From: Halictus rubicundus
Taxonomy: Eukaryota > Arthropoda > Insecta > Hymenoptera > Halictidae
Length of the DNA: 64,000 bases
Assembly (NCBI RefSeq): GCF_050948215.1
Contig: NW_027488580.1
Span: 1,364,001-1,428,000, forward strand
Reading direction: 5' to 3'
Below the pieces are notes generated by a model. It ran no database searches and was not told where the DNA came from. It worked only from the letters and a program-made list of their open reading frames with translations. Positions within the stretch are counted from its first letter, which is position 1, and each line of letters opens with the position of its first letter. The translations under genes were made by a program, and so were the position numbers. Below, piece by piece: positions 40,197 to 55,499 of this stretch.

Positions 40197-43130
40197 AATA
40201 TCCTCTATCCTATCCAATCCTCTATCCTATCCAATCCTCTATCCTATCCTCTATCATATCCTCTATCCTATCCAATCCTCTATCCTATCCTCTATCATAT
40301 CCTCTATCCTATCCTCTATCGTATCCTATCCTCTATCCTATTCTATCCTCTATCCTATCCTATCCTCTATCCTATCCTATCCTCTATCCTATAGTATCCT
40401 CTATCCTGTCCTATCCTCTATAATATCGTATCCTCTATCATATCCTATCCTCTTTCCTATTATATCATCTATCCTATCCAATCTCTATCGTCTCCTTTCC
40501 TCTATCCTATCCAATCCCCTATCTTATCTTCTATCGTCTCCTGTCATCTATCCTATCCAATCCCCTATCCTATCCTCTATCCTATCCTATCCTCTATCCT
40601 ATCCTACCCTCAATCCTATCCTATCCTATGCTCTATCCTATCCTATCCTCAATCCTATCCTATCCTCTATCCTATCCTATCCTCAATCCTATCCTATCCT
40701 CTATCCTCTCTTATCCTTTATACTAACCAATCCTCTATCCTATCCTCTATCCTATCCTATCTTCTATCCTATCCTATCCTCTATCCTATCCTATCCTCTA
40801 TCCTATCCTATCCTCTATCCTATCCTATCCTCTATCCTATCCGATCCTCTATCCTATCCTATCCTCTATCCTATCCAATCCCCTATCTTATCTTCTATCG
40901 TCTCCTGTCATCTATCCTATCCAATCCCCTATCCTATCCTCTATCCTATCCTATCCTCTATCCTATCCTACCCTCAATCCTATCCTATCCTATGCTCTAT
41001 CCTATCCTATCCTCAATCCTATCCTATCCTCTATCCTATCCTATCCTCTATCCTATCCTATCCTCTATCCTATCCTATCCTCTATCCTATCCTATCCTCT
41101 ATCCTATCCTATCCTCTATCCTATCCTATCCTCTATCCTATCCTATCCTCTATCCTATCCTATCCTCTATCCTATCCTATCCTCTATCCTATCCTATCCT
41201 CTATCCTATCCTATCCTCTATCCTATCCTATCCTCTATCCTATCCCATCCTATCCTCTATCCTATCCTATCCTCTATCCTAACCTATCCTCTATCCTATC
41301 CTATCCTCTATCCTATCCTATCCTCAACGCTATCCTATCCTCATTACTATCCTATACTCCATTATATCCTATTCGCTATCGTATCATATCCTCTATCCTA
41401 TAATATCCTCTATCCTATCCAATCCTCTATCCTATCCTCTATCATATCCTCTATTCTATCCTATCCTCTATCCTATCCTCTATCCTTTATACTAACCAAT
41501 CCTCTCTCCTATCCTCTATCCTATCCTATCCGCTATCCTATCCTATCCTCTATCCTATCCTATCCTCTATCCTATCCTATCCTCTATCCTATCCTATCCT
41601 CTATCCTATCCTATCCTCTATCCTATCCTATCCTCTATCCTATCCTATCCTCTATCCTATAATATCCTCTATCCTATCCAATCCTCTATCCTATCCAATC
41701 CTCTATCCTATCCAATCCTCTATCCTATCCTCTATCATATCCTCTATCCTATCCAATCCTCTATCCTATCCTCTATCATATCCTCTATCCTATCCTCTAT
41801 CGTATCCTATCCTCTATCCTATTCTATCCTCTATCCTATCCTATCCTCTATCCTATCCTATCCTCTATCCTATAGTATCCTCTATCCTGTCCTATCCTCT
41901 ATAATATCGTATCCTCTATCATATCCTATCCTCTTTCCTATTATATCATCTATCCTATCCAATCTCTATCGTCTCCTTTCCTCTATCCTATCCAATCCCC
42001 TATCTTATCTTCTATCGTCTCCTGTCATCTATCCTATCCAATCCCCTATCCTATCCTCTATCCTATCCTATCCTCTATCCTATCCTACCCTCAATCCTAT
42101 CCTATCCTATGCTCTATCCTATCCTATCCTCAATCCTATCCTATCCTCTATCCTATCCTATCCTCAATCCTATCCTATCCTCTATCCTCTCTTATCCTTT
42201 ATACTAACCAATCCTCTATCCTATCCTCTATCCTATCCTATCTTCTATCCTATCCTATCCTCTATCCTATCCTATCCTCTATCCTATCCTATCCTCTATC
42301 CTATCCTATCCTCTATCCTATCCGATCCTCTATCCTATCCTATCCTCTATCCTATCCAATCCCCTATCTTATCTTCTATCGTCTCCTGTCATCTATCCTA
42401 TCCAATCCCCTATCCTATCCTCTATCCTATCCTATCCTCTATCCTATCCTACCCTCAATCCTATCCTATCCTATGCTGTATCCTATCCTATCCTCAATCC
42501 TATCCTATCCTCTATCCTATCCTATCCTCTATCCTATCCTATCCTCTATCCTATCCTATCCTCTATCCTATCCTATCCTCTATCCTATCCTATCCTCTAT
42601 CCTATCCTATCCTCTATCCTATCCTATCCTCTATCCTATCCTATCCTCTATCCTATCCTATCCTCTATCCTATCCTATCCTCTATCCTATCCTATCCTCT
42701 ATCCTATCCCATCCTATCCTCTATCCTATCCTATCCTCTATCCTAACCTATCCTCTATCCTATCCTATCCTCTATCCTATCCTATCCTCAACGCTATCCT
42801 ATCCTCATTACTATCCTATACTCCATTATATCCTATTCGCTATCGTATCCATATCCTCTATCCTATAATATCCTCTATCCTATCCAATCCTCTATCCTAT
42901 CCTCTATCATATCCTCTATTCTATCCTATCCTCTATCCTATCCTCTATCCTTTATACTAACCAATCCTCTCTCCTATCCTCTATCCTATCCTATCGCTAT
43001 CCTATCCTATCCTCTATCCTATCCTATCCTCTATCCTATCCTATCCTCTATCCTATCCTATCCTCTATCCTATCCTATCCTCTATCCTATCCTATCCTCT
43101 ATCCTATCCTATCCTCTATCCTATCCTATC
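40197..43130. repeat. Tandem duplication, unit about 1.46 kb
   Basis: The series CTATAATATCC, CCAATCC, CTATAGTATCC, CCTACCCTCAATCC and CTATTCGCTATCG, present from about 40197 to 41400, is repeated from about 41660 to 42900. The shift is about 1463 bp. The second copy has one extra A in CGTATCCATATCC near 42846. The copy at 49.4-50.7 kb has this unit only once. Confidence 0.75.
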
Positions 43131-43139
43131 CTCTATCCT

Positions 43140-46100
43140 ATCCTATCCTCTATCCTAACCTATCCTCTATCCTATCCTATACTCTATCCTAACCTATCCT
43201 CTATCCTATCCTATTCTCTATACTATCCTATCCTCTATAATATCGTATCCTCTATCATATCCTATCCTCTTGCCTATAATATCATCTACCCTATCCTATC
43301 CTCTATCCTATCCAATCTCCTACCCTATCCTCTATCCTATCCTATCCTCTATCGTCTGCTCTATCCTATCCAATCCTCTATCGTCTGCTCCATCCTATCC
43401 TATCCACTATCCTATCCTATCCACAATGCTATCCTATTCTCTATCCTCACCTATCCTTTATACTATCCAATCCTCTATCCTAACCTATCCTCTATCCTAT
43501 CCTATCCTCTTTCCTATCCTATCCTCTATTCTATCCTATCCTCTATCCTAACCTATCCTCTATCCTATCCTATCCTCTATCCTATCCTCTATCCTATCCT
43601 ATCCTCTATCCTATCCTATCCTCTATCCTATCCTCTATCCTATCCTATCCTCTATCCTATCCTATCCTCTATCCTATCCTCTATCCTATCCTATCCTCTA
43701 TCCTATCCTCTATCCCATCCTATCATCAACGCTATCCTATCCTCATTACTATCGTATACTCCATTATATCCTATCCGATATCGTATCATATCCTCTATCC
43801 TATAATATCCTCTATCCTATCCAATCGTCTATCCTATCCTCTATCATATCCTCTATCCTATCCTATCCTCTATCCTATCCTCTATCCTATCCTATCCTAT
43901 CCTCTATCCTATCCTATCCTCTATCCTAACCTATCCTCTATCCTATCCTATACTCTATCCTAACCTATCCTCTATCCTATCCTATTCTCTATACTATCCT
44001 ATCCTCTATAATATCGTATCCTCTATCATATCCTATCCTCTTGCCTATAATATCATCTACCCTATCCTATCCTCTATCCTATCCAATCTCCTACCCTATC
44101 CTCTATCCTATCCTATCCTCTATCGTCTGCTCTATCCTATCCAATCCTCTATCGTCTGCTCCATCCTATCCTATCCACTATCCTATCCTATCCACAATGC
44201 TATCCTATTCTCTATCCTCACCTATCCTTTATACTATCCAATCCTCTATCCTAACCTATCCTCTATCCTATCCTATCCTCTTTCCTATCCTATCCTCTAT
44301 TCTATCCTATCCTCTATCCTAACCTATCCTCTATCCTATCCTATCCTCTATCCTATCCTATCCTCTATCCTATCCTATCCACTATCCTATCCTATCCTCA
44401 ATGCTATCCTATTCTCTATCCTCACCTATCCTTTATACTATCCAATCCTCTATCCTAACCTATCCTCTATCCTATCCTATCCTCTTTCCTATCCTATCCT
44501 CTATCCTATCCTATCCTCTATCCTATCCTATCCTCTATCCTATCCAATCGTCTATCCTATCCTCTATCATATCCTCTATCCTATCCAATCCTCTATCCTA
44601 TCCTCTATCCTATCCTCTCCCCTATCCTATCCTCTATCCTATCCTATCCTCTATCCTATCCTATCCTCTATCCTATCCTATCCTCTATCCTATCCTATCC
44701 TATCCTCTATCCTATCCTATCCTCTATCCTATCCTATCCTCTATCCTATCCTATCCTCTATCCTATCCTATCCTCTATCCTATCCTATACTCTATCCTAA
44801 CCTATCCTCTATCCTATCCTATCCTCTATCCTGTCCTATCCTCTTTAATGTCGTATCCTCTATCATATCCTATCCTCTTTCCTATTATATCATCTATCCT
44901 ATCCAATCTCTATCGTCTCCTTTCCTCTATCCTATCCTATCCTCTATCCTATCCTATCCTCTATCCTATCCGATCCTCTATCCTAACCTATCCTCTATCC
45001 TATCCTATCCTGTATCCTATCCTATCCTCTATCCTATCCTATCCTCTATCCTGTCCTACCCTCTATAATATGCTATCCTATCCTCTATCCTATCCTACCC
45101 TCTCTCCTATCCTATCCTCTATCCTATCCTATCCTCTATCCTATCCTATCCTATCCTCTATCCTATCCTATCCTCTATCCTATCCTATCCTCTACCCTAC
45201 CCTATCCTCTATCCTATCCTATACTCTATCCTAACCTATCCTCTATCCTATCCTATCCTCTATCCTATCCTATCTTCTATCCTATCCTATCCTCTATCCT
45301 ATCCTATCCTATCCTCTATCCTATCCTATCCTCTATCCTATCCTATCCTCTATCCTATCCTATCCTCTATCCTATCCTATCCTCTATCCTATCCTATCCT
45401 CTATCCTATCCTATCCTCTATCCTATCCTATCCTCTATCCTATCCTATCCTCTATCGTCTGCTCTATCCTATCCAATCCTCTATCGTCTGCTCCATCCTA
45501 TCCTATCCACTATCCTATCCTATCCACAATGCTATCCTATTCTCTATCCTCACCTATCCTTTATACTATCCAATCCTCTATCCTAACCTATCCTCTATCC
45601 TATCCTATCCTCTTTCCTATCCTATCCTCTATTCTATCCTATCCTCTATCCTAACCTATCCTCTATCCTATCCTATCCTCTATCCTATCCTATCCTCTAT
45701 CCTATCCTATCCACTATCCTATCCTATCCTCAATGCTATCCTATTCTCTATCCTCACCTATCCTTTATACTATCCAATCCTCTATCCTAACCTATCCTCT
45801 ATCCTATCCTATCCTCTTTCCTATCCTATCCTCTATCCTATCCTATCCTCTATCCTATCCTATCCTCTATCCTATCCAATCGTCTATCCTATCCTCTATC
45901 ATATCCTCTATCCTATCCAATCCTCTATCCTATCCTCTATCCTATCCTCTCCCCTATCCTATCCTCTATCCTATCCTATCCTCTATCCTATCCTATCCTC
46001 TATCCTATCCTATCCTCTATCCTATCCTATCCTATCCTCTATCCTATCCTATCCTCTATCCTATCCTATCCTCTATCCTATCCTATCCTCTATCCTATCC

Positions 46101-46790
46101 TATCCTCTATCCTATCCTATACTCTATCCTAACCTATCCTCTATCCTATCCTATCCTCTATCCTGTCCTATCCTCTTTAATGTCGTATCCTCTATCATAT
46201 CCTATCCTCTTTCCTATTATATCATCTATCCTATCCAATCTCTATCGTCTCCTTTCCTCTATCCTATCCTATCCTCTATCCTATCCTATCCTCTATCCTA
46301 TCCGATCCTCTATCCTAACCTATCCTCTATCCTATCCTATCCTGTATCCTATCCTATCCTCTATCCTATCCTATCCTCTATCCTGTCCTACCCTCTATAA
46401 TATGCTATCCTATCCTCTATCCTATCCTACCCTCTCTCCTATCCTATCCTCTATCCTATCCTATCCTCTATCCTATCCTATCCTATCCTCTATCCTATCC
46501 TATCCTCTATCCTATCCTATCCTCTACCCTACCCTATCCTCTATCCTATCCTATACTCTATCCTAACCTATCCTCTATCCTATCCTATCCTCTATCCTAT
46601 CCTATCTTCTATCCTATCCTATCCTCTATCCTATCCTATCCTATCCTCTATCCTATCCTATCCTCTATCCTATCCTATCCTCTATCCTATCCTATCCTCT
46701 ATCCTATCCTATCCTCTATCCTATCCTATCCTCTATCCTATCCTATCCTCTATCCTATCCTATCCTCTATCCTATCCTATCCTCTATCCT
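43140..46790. repeat. Nested tandem duplications of 771 bp and 1332 bp
   Basis: CTTGCCTATAATATC occurs at about 43270 and 44041 (771 bp). Immediately after it, CGTCTGCTC (44124/45456), the frame beginning at the ATG of CAATGCTATCC (44401/45733), and CTTTAATGTCG (44847/46179) all repeat at 1332 bp. The related right-hand block at 51.0-52.6 kb has a 730-bp version of the first pair, one fewer set of monomers. Confidence 0.8.
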
Positions 46791-49700
46791 ATCCTATCCT
46801 CTATCCTATCCTATCCTATCCTCTATCCTATCCTATCCTCTATCCTATCCTATCCTCTATCCTATCCTATCCTCTATCCTATCCTCTATCCTATCCTATA
46901 CTCTATCCTAACCTATCCTCTATCCTATCCTATCCTCTATCCTGTCCTATCCTCTTTAATGTCGTATCCTCTATCATATCCTATCCTCTTTCCTATTATA
47001 TCATCTATCCTATCCAATCTCTATCGTCTCCTTTCCTCTATCCTATCCTATCCTCTATCCTATCCTATCCTCTATCCTATCCGATCCTCTATCCTATCCT
47101 ATCCTCTATCCTATCCCATCCTCTATCCTATCCTATCCTCTATCCTATCCTATCCTCTATCCTATCCTCTATCCTATCCTATACTCTATCCTAACCTATC
47201 CTCTATCCTATCCTATCCTCTATCCTGTCCTATCCTCTTTAATGTCGTATCGTCTATCATATCCTATCCTCTTTCCTATTATATCATCTATCCTATCCAA
47301 TCTCTATCGTCTCCTTTCCTCTATCCTATCCTATCCTCTATCCTATCCTATCCTCTATCCTATCCGATCCTCTATCCTATCCTATCCTCTATCCTATCCC
47401 ATCCTCTATCCTATCCTATCCTCTATCGTATCCTATCCTCTATCCTATCCTATCCTCTATCCTAACCTATCCTCTATCCTATCCTATCCTGTATCCTATC
47501 CTATCCTGTATCCTATCCTATCCTCTATCCTGTCCTATCCTCTATAATATCGTATCCTCTATCCTATCCTATCCTCTATCCTATCCTATCCTCTATCCTA
47601 TCCTATCCTCTATCCTATCCTATCCTCAATCCTATCCTATCCTCTATCCTATCCTATCCTCAATCCTATCCTATCCTCTATCCTCTCCTATCCTTTATAC
47701 TAACCAATCCTCTATCCTATCCTCTGTCCTATCCTATCCTCAACGCTATCCTATCCTCATTACTATGCTATACTCCATTATATCCTATCCGCTATCGTAT
47801 CATATCCTCTATCCTATAATATCCTCTATCCTATCCAATCCTCTATAATATCCTCTATCATATCCTCTATCCTATCCAATCTTCTATCCTATCCTCTATC
47901 ATATCCTCTATCCTATCCTCTATCGTATCCTATCCTCTATCCTATTCTATCCTCTATCCTATCCTATCCTCTATCCTATCCTATCCTCTATCCTGTCCTA
48001 TCCTCTATCATATCCTATCCTCTTTCCTATTATATCATCTATCCTATCCAATCTCTATCGTCTCCTTTCCTCTATCCTATCCAATCCCCTATCTTATCTT
48101 CTATCGTCTCCTGTCATCTATCCTATCCAATCCCCTATCCTATCCTCTATCCTATCCTACCCTCAATCCTATCCTATCCTATGCTCTATCCTATCCTATC
48201 CTCAATCCTATCCTATCCTCTATCCTATCCTATCCTCAATCCTATCCTATCCTCTATCCTCTCTTATCCTTTATACTAACCAATCCTCTATCCTATCCTC
48301 TATCCTATCCTATCCTCTATCCTATCCTATCCTCTATCCTATCCTATCCTCTATCCTATCCTATCCTCTATCCTATCCTATCCTCTATCCTATCCTATCC
48401 TCTATCCTATCCTATCCTCTATCCTATCCTATCCTCTATCCTATCCTATCCTCTATCCTATCCTGTCCTCTATCCTATCCTATCCTCTATCCTATCCTAT
48501 CCTCTATCCTATCCTATCCTCTATCCTATCCTATCCTATCCTATCCTCTATCCTATCCTATCCTCTATCCTATCCTATCCTCTATCCTATCCTATCCTCT
48601 ATCCTATCCTATCCTCTATCCTATCCTATCCTATCCTCTATCCTATCCTATCCTCTATCCTATCCTATCCTCTATCCTATCCTATCCTCTATCCTATCCT
48701 ATCCTCTATCCTATCCTATACTCTATCCTAACCTATCCTCTATCCTATCCTATCCTCTATCCTGTCCTATCCTCTTTAATGTCGTATCCTCTATCATATC
48801 CTATCCTCTTTCCTATTATATCATCTATCCTATCCAATCTCTATCGTCTCCTTTCCTCTATCCTATCCTATCCTCTATCCTATCCTATCCTCTATCCTAT
48901 CCGATCCTCTATCCTATCCTATCCTCTATCCTATCCCATCCTCTATCCTATCCTATCCTCTATCCTATCCTATCCTCTATCCTATCCTCTATCCTATCCT
49001 ATACTCTATCCTAACCTATCCTCTATCCTATCCTATCCTCTATCCTGTCCTATCCTCTTTAATGTCGTATCCTCTATCATATCCTATCCTCTTTCCTATT
49101 ATATCATCTATCCTATCCAATCTCTATCGTCTCCTTTCCTCTATCCTATCCTATCCTCTATCCTATCCTATCCTCTATCCTATCCGATCCTCTATCCTAT
49201 CCTATCCTCTATCCTATCCCATCCTCTATCCTATCCTACCCTCTATCCTATCCTATCCTCTATCCTATCCTATCCTCTATCCTAACCTATCCTCTATCCT
49301 ATCCTATCCTGTATCCTATCCTATCCTCTATCCTCTATCCTATCCTATCCTCTATCCTCTCCTATCCTTTATACTAACCAATCCTCTATCCTATCCTCTA
49401 TCCTATCCTATCCTCAACGCTATCCTATCCTCATTACTATGCTATACTCCATTATATCCTATCCTCTATCCTATAATATCCTCTATCCTATCCAATCCTC
49501 TATCCTATCCAATCCTCTATCCTATCCTCTATCATATCCTCTATCCTATCCAATCCTCTATCCTATCCTCTATCATATCCTCTATCCTATCCTCTATCGT
49601 ATCCTATCCTCTATCCTATTCTATCCTCTATCCTATCCTATCCTCTATCCTATCCTATCCTCTATCCTATAGTATCCTCTATCCTGTCCTATCCTCTATA

Positions 49701-52700
49701 ATATCGTATCCTCTATCATATCCTATCCTCTTTCCTATTATATCATCTATCCTATCCAATCTCTATCGTCTCCTTTCCTCTATCCTATCCAATCCCCTAT
49801 CTTATCTTCTATCGTCTCCTGTCATCTATCCTATCCAATCCCCTATCCTATCCTCTATCCTATCCTATCCTCTATCCTATCCTACCCTCAATCCTATCCT
49901 ATCCTATGCTCTATCCTATCCTATCCTCAATCCTATCCTATCCTCTATCCTATCCTATCCTCAATCCTATCCTATCCTCTATCCTCTCTTATCCTTTATA
50001 CTAACCAATCCTCTATCCTATCCTCTATCCTATCCTATCTTCTATCCTATCCTATCCTCTATCCTATCCTATCCTCTATCCTATCCTATCCTCTATCCTA
50101 TCCTATCCTCTATCCTATCCGATCCTCTATCCTATCCAATCCCCTATCTTATCTTCTATCGTCTCCTGTCATCTATCCTATCCAATCCCCTATCCTATCC
50201 TCTATCCTATCCTATCCTCTATCCTATCCTACCCTCAATCCTATCCTATCCTATGCTCTATCCTATCCTATCCTCAATCCTATCCTATCCTCTATCCTAT
50301 CCTATCCTCTATCCTATCCTATCCTCTATCCTATCCTATCCTCTATCCTATCCTATCCTCTATCCTATCCTATCCTCTATCCTATCCTATCCTCTATCCT
50401 ATCCTATCCTCTATCCTATCCTATCCTCTATCCTATCCTATCCTCTATCCTATCCTATCCTCTATCCTATCCTATCCTCTATCCTATCCTATCCTCTATC
50501 CTATCCCATCCTATCCTCTATCCTATCCTATCCTCTATCCTAACCTATCCTCTATCCTATCCTATCCTCTATCCTATCCTATCCTCAACGCTATCCTATC
50601 CTCATTACTATCCTATACTCCATTATATCCTATTCGCTATCGTATCATATCCTCTATCCTATAATATCCTCTATCCTATCCAATCCTCTATCCTATCCTC
50701 TATCATATCCTCTATTCTATCCTATCCTCTATCCTATCCTCTATCCTTTATACTAACCAATCCTCTCTCCTATCCTCTATCCTATCCTATCCGCTATCCT
50801 ATCCTATCCTCTATCCTATCCTATCCTCTATCCTATCCTATCCTCTATCCTATCCTATCCTCTATCCTATCCTATCCTCTATCCTATCCTATCCTCTATC
50901 CTATCCTATCCTCTATCCTATCCTATCCTCTATCCTAACCTATCCTCTATCCTATCCTATACTCTATCCTAACCTATCCTCTATCCTATCCTATTCTCTA
51001 TACTATCCTATCCTCTATAATATCGTATCCTCTATCATATCCTATCCTCTTGCCTATAATATCATCTACCCTATCCTATCCTCTATCCTATCCAATCTCC
51101 TACCCTATCCTCTATCCTATCCTATCCTCTATCGTCTGCTCTATCCTATCCAATCCTCTATCGTCTGCTCCATCCTATCCTATCCACTATCCTATCCTAT
51201 CCACAATGCTATCCTATTCTCTATCCTCACCTATCCTTTATACTATCCAATCCTCTATCCTAACCTATCCTCTATCCTATCCTATCCTCTTTCCTATCCT
51301 ATCCTCTATTCTATCCTATCCTCTATCCTAACCTATCCTCTATCCTATCCTATCCTCTATCCTATCCTCTATCCTATCCTATCCTCTATCCTATCCTATC
51401 CTCTATCCTATCCTCTATCCTATCCTATCCTATCCTCTATCCTATCCTCTATCCTATCCTATCCTCAACGCTATCCTATCCTCATTACTATCGTATACTC
51501 CATTATATCCTATCCGATATCGTATCATATCCTCTATCCTATAATATCCTCTATCCTATCCAATCGTCTATCCTATCCTCTATCATATCCTCTATCCTAT
51601 CCTATCCTCTATCCTATCCTCTATCCTATCCTATCCTATCCTCTATCCTATCCTATCCTCTATCCTAACCTATCCTCTATCCTATCCTATACTCTATCCT
51701 AACCTATCCTCTATCCTATCCTATTCTCTATACTATCCTATCCTCTATAATATCGTATCCTCTATCATATCCTATCCTCTTGCCTATAATATCATCTACC
51801 CTATCCTATCCTCTATCCTATCCAATCTCCTACCCTATCCTCTATCCTATCCTATCCTCTATCGTCTGCTCTATCCTATCCAATCCTCTATCGTCTGCTC
51901 CATCCTATCCTATCCACTATCCTATCCTATCCACAATGCTATCCTATTCTCTATCCTCACCTATCCTTTATACTATCCAATCCTCTATCCTAACCTATCC
52001 TCTATCCTATCCTATCCTCTTTCCTATCCTATCCTCTATTCTATCCTATCCTCTATCCTAACCTATCCTCTATCCTATCCTATCCTCTATCCTATCCTAT
52101 CCTCTATCCTATCCTATCCACTATCCTATCCTATCCTCAATGCTATCCTATTCTCTATCCTCACCTATCCTTTATACTATCCAATCCTCTATCCTAACCT
52201 ATCCTCTATCCTATCCTATCCTCTTTCCTATCCTATCCTCTATCCTATCCTATCCTCTATCCTATCCTATCCTCTATCCTATCCAATCGTCTATCCTATC
52301 CTCTATCATATCCTCTATCCTATCCAATCCTCTATCCTATCCTCTATCCTATCCTCTCCCCTATCCTATCCTCTATCCTATCCTATCCTCTATCCTATCC
52401 TATCCTCTATCCTATCCTATCCTCTATCCTATCCTATCCTATCCTCTATCCTATCCTATCCTCTATCCTATCCTATCCTCTATCCTATCCTATCCTCTAT
52501 CCTATCCTATCCTCTATCCTATCCTATACTCTATCCTAACCTATCCTCTATCCTATCCTATCCTCTATCCTGTCCTATCCTCTTTAATGTCGTATCCTCT
52601 ATCATATCCTATCCTCTTTCCTATTATATCATCTATCCTATCCAATCTCTATCGTCTCCTTTCCTCTATCCTATCCTATCCTCTATCCTATCCTATCCTC

Positions 52701-55499
52701 TATCCTATCCGATCCTCTATCCTATCCTATCCTCTATCCTATCCCATCCTCTATCCTATCCTATCCTCTATCCTATCCTATCCTCTATCCTATCCTATAC
52801 TCTATCCTATACTCTATCCTAACCTATCCTCTATCCTATCCTATCCTCTATCCTGTCCTATCCTCTTTAATGTCGTATCCTCTATCATATCCTATCCTCT
52901 TTCCTATTATATCATCTATCCTATCCAATCTCTATCGTCTCCTTTCGTCTATCCTATCCTATCCTCTATCCTATCCTATCCTCTATCCTATCCGATCCTC
53001 TATCCTATCCTATCCTCTATCCTATCCCATCCTCTATCCTTTCCTACCCTCTTTCCTATCCTATCCTCTATCCTATCCTATCCTCTATCCTAACCTATCC
53101 TCTATCCTATCCTATCCTGTATCCTATCCTATCCTCTATCCTCTATCCTATCCTATCCTCTATCCTCTCCTATCCTTTATACTAACCAATCCTCTATCCT
53201 ATCCTCTATCCTATCCTATCCTCAACGCTATCCTATCCTCATTACTATGCTATAATCCATTATATCCTATCCGCTATCGTATCATATCCTCTATCCTATA
53301 ATATCCTCTATCCTATCCAATCCTCTATCCTATCCAATCCTCTATCCTATCCAATCCTCTATCCTATCCTCTATCATATCCTCTATCCTATCCAATCCTC
53401 TATCCTATCCTCTATCATATCCTCTATCCTATCCTCTATCGTATCCTATCCTCTATCCTATTCTATCCTCTATCCTATCCTATCCTCTATCCTATCCTAT
53501 CCTCTATCCTATAGTATCCTCTATCCTGTCCTATCCTCTATAATATCGTATCCTCTATCATATCCTATCCTCTTTCCTATTATATCATCTATCCTATCCA
53601 ATCTCTATCGTCTCCTTTCCTCTATCCTATCCAATCCCCTATCTTATCTTCTATCGTCTCCTGTCATCTATCCTATCCAATCCCCTATCCTATCCTCTAT
53701 CCTATCCTATCCTCTATCCTATCCTACCCTCAATCCTATCCTATCCTATGCTCTATCCTATCCTATCCTCAATCCTATCCTATCCTCTATCCTATCCTAT
53801 CCTCAATCCTATCCTATCCTCTATCCTCTCTTATCCTTTATACTAACCAATCCTCTATCCTATCCTCTATCCTATCCTATCTTCTATCCTATCCTATCCT
53901 CTATCCTATCCTATCCTCTATCCTATCCTATCCTCTATCCTATCCTATCCTCTATCCTATCCTATCCTCTATCCTATCCGATCCTCTATCCTATCCTATC
54001 CTCTATCCTATCCAATCCCCTATCTTATCTTCTATCGTCTCCTGTCATCTATCCTATCCAATCCCCTATCCTATCCTCTATCCTATCCTATCCTCTATCC
54101 TATCCTACCCTCAATCCTATCCTATCCTATGCTCTATCCTATCCTATCCTCAATCCTATCCTATCCTCTATCCTATCCTATCCTCTATCCTATCCTATCC
54201 TCTATCCTATCCTATCCTCTATCCTATCCTATCCTCTATCCTATCCTATCCTCTATCCTATCCTATCCTCTATCCTATCCTATCCTCTATCCTATCCTAT
54301 CCTCTATCCTATCCTATCCTCTATCCTATCCTATCCTCTATCCTATCCTATCCTCTATCCTATCCCATCCTATCCTCTATCCTATCCTATCCTCTATCCT
54401 AACCTATCCTCTATCCTATCCTATCCTCTATCCTATCCTATCCTCAACGCTATCCTATCCTCATTACTATCCTATACTCCATTATATCCTATTCGCTATC
54501 GTATCATATCCTCTATCCTATAATATCCTCTATCCTATCCAATCCTCTATCCTATCCTCTATCATATCCTCTATTCTATCCTATCCTCTATCCTATCCTC
54601 TATCCTTTATACTAACCAATCCTCTCTCCTATCCTCTATCCTATCCTATCCGCTATCCTATCCTATCCTCTATCCTATCCTATCCTCTATCCTATCCTAT
54701 CCTCTATCCTATCCTATCCTCTATCCTATCCTATCCTCTATCCTATCCTATCCTCTATCCTATCCTATCCTCTATCCTATCCTATCCTCTATCCTAACCT
54801 ATCCTCTATCCTATCCTATACTCTATCCTAACCTAACCTCTATCCTATCCTATTCTCTATACTATCCTATCCTCTATAATATCGTATCCTCTATCATATC
54901 CTATCCTCTTGCCTATAATATCATCTACCCTATCCTATCCTCTATCCTATCCAATCTCCTACCCTATCCTCTATCCTATCCTATCCTCTATCGTCTGCTC
55001 TATCCTATCCAATCCTCTATCGTCTGCTCCATCCTATCCTATCCACTATCCTATCCTATCCACAATGCTATCGTATTCTCTATCCTCACCTATCCTTTAT
55101 ACTATCCAATCCTCTATCCTAACCTATCCTCTATCCTATCCTATCCTCTTTCCTATCCTATCCTCTATCCTATCCTATCCTCTATCCTAACCTACCCTCT
55201 ATCCTATCCTATCCTCTATCCTATCCTATCCTCAACGCTATCCTATCCTCATTCCTATCCTATACTCCATTATATCCTATCCGCTATCCTATCATATCCT
55301 CTATCCTATAATATCCTCTATCCTATCCAATCCTCTATCCTATCCTCTATCCTATCCTCTATCCTATCCTCTATCCTATCCTATCCTCTATCCTATCCTA
55401 TCCTCTATCCTATCCTATCCTCTATCCTATCCTCTATCCTATCCTATCCTCTATCCTATCCTATCCTCTATCCTATCCTATCCTCTATCCTATCCTATC

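Larger units (their letters stand above)
37880..55200. repeat. Complex higher-order block, three overlapping copies at 9.3/7.7-kb and 3.8-kb shifts
   Basis: The CTTTAATGTCG pair at 39484/39767 recurs at 48779/49062 (shift 9295) and 52587/52870 (a further 3808). ATGCTATACTCC at 40144 recurs at 49439, also at shift 9295. CTTGCCTATAATATC near 43270 and 44041 recurs at 51050 and 51780 (shifts 7780 and 7739), and once more at 54909. The drop in shift is explained mainly by an extra local copy of about 1.46 kb in the first block (40197-41660 repeated at 41660-43120). CTATTCGC markers recur near 41371, 42833, 50632 and 54491. Confidence 0.8.
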
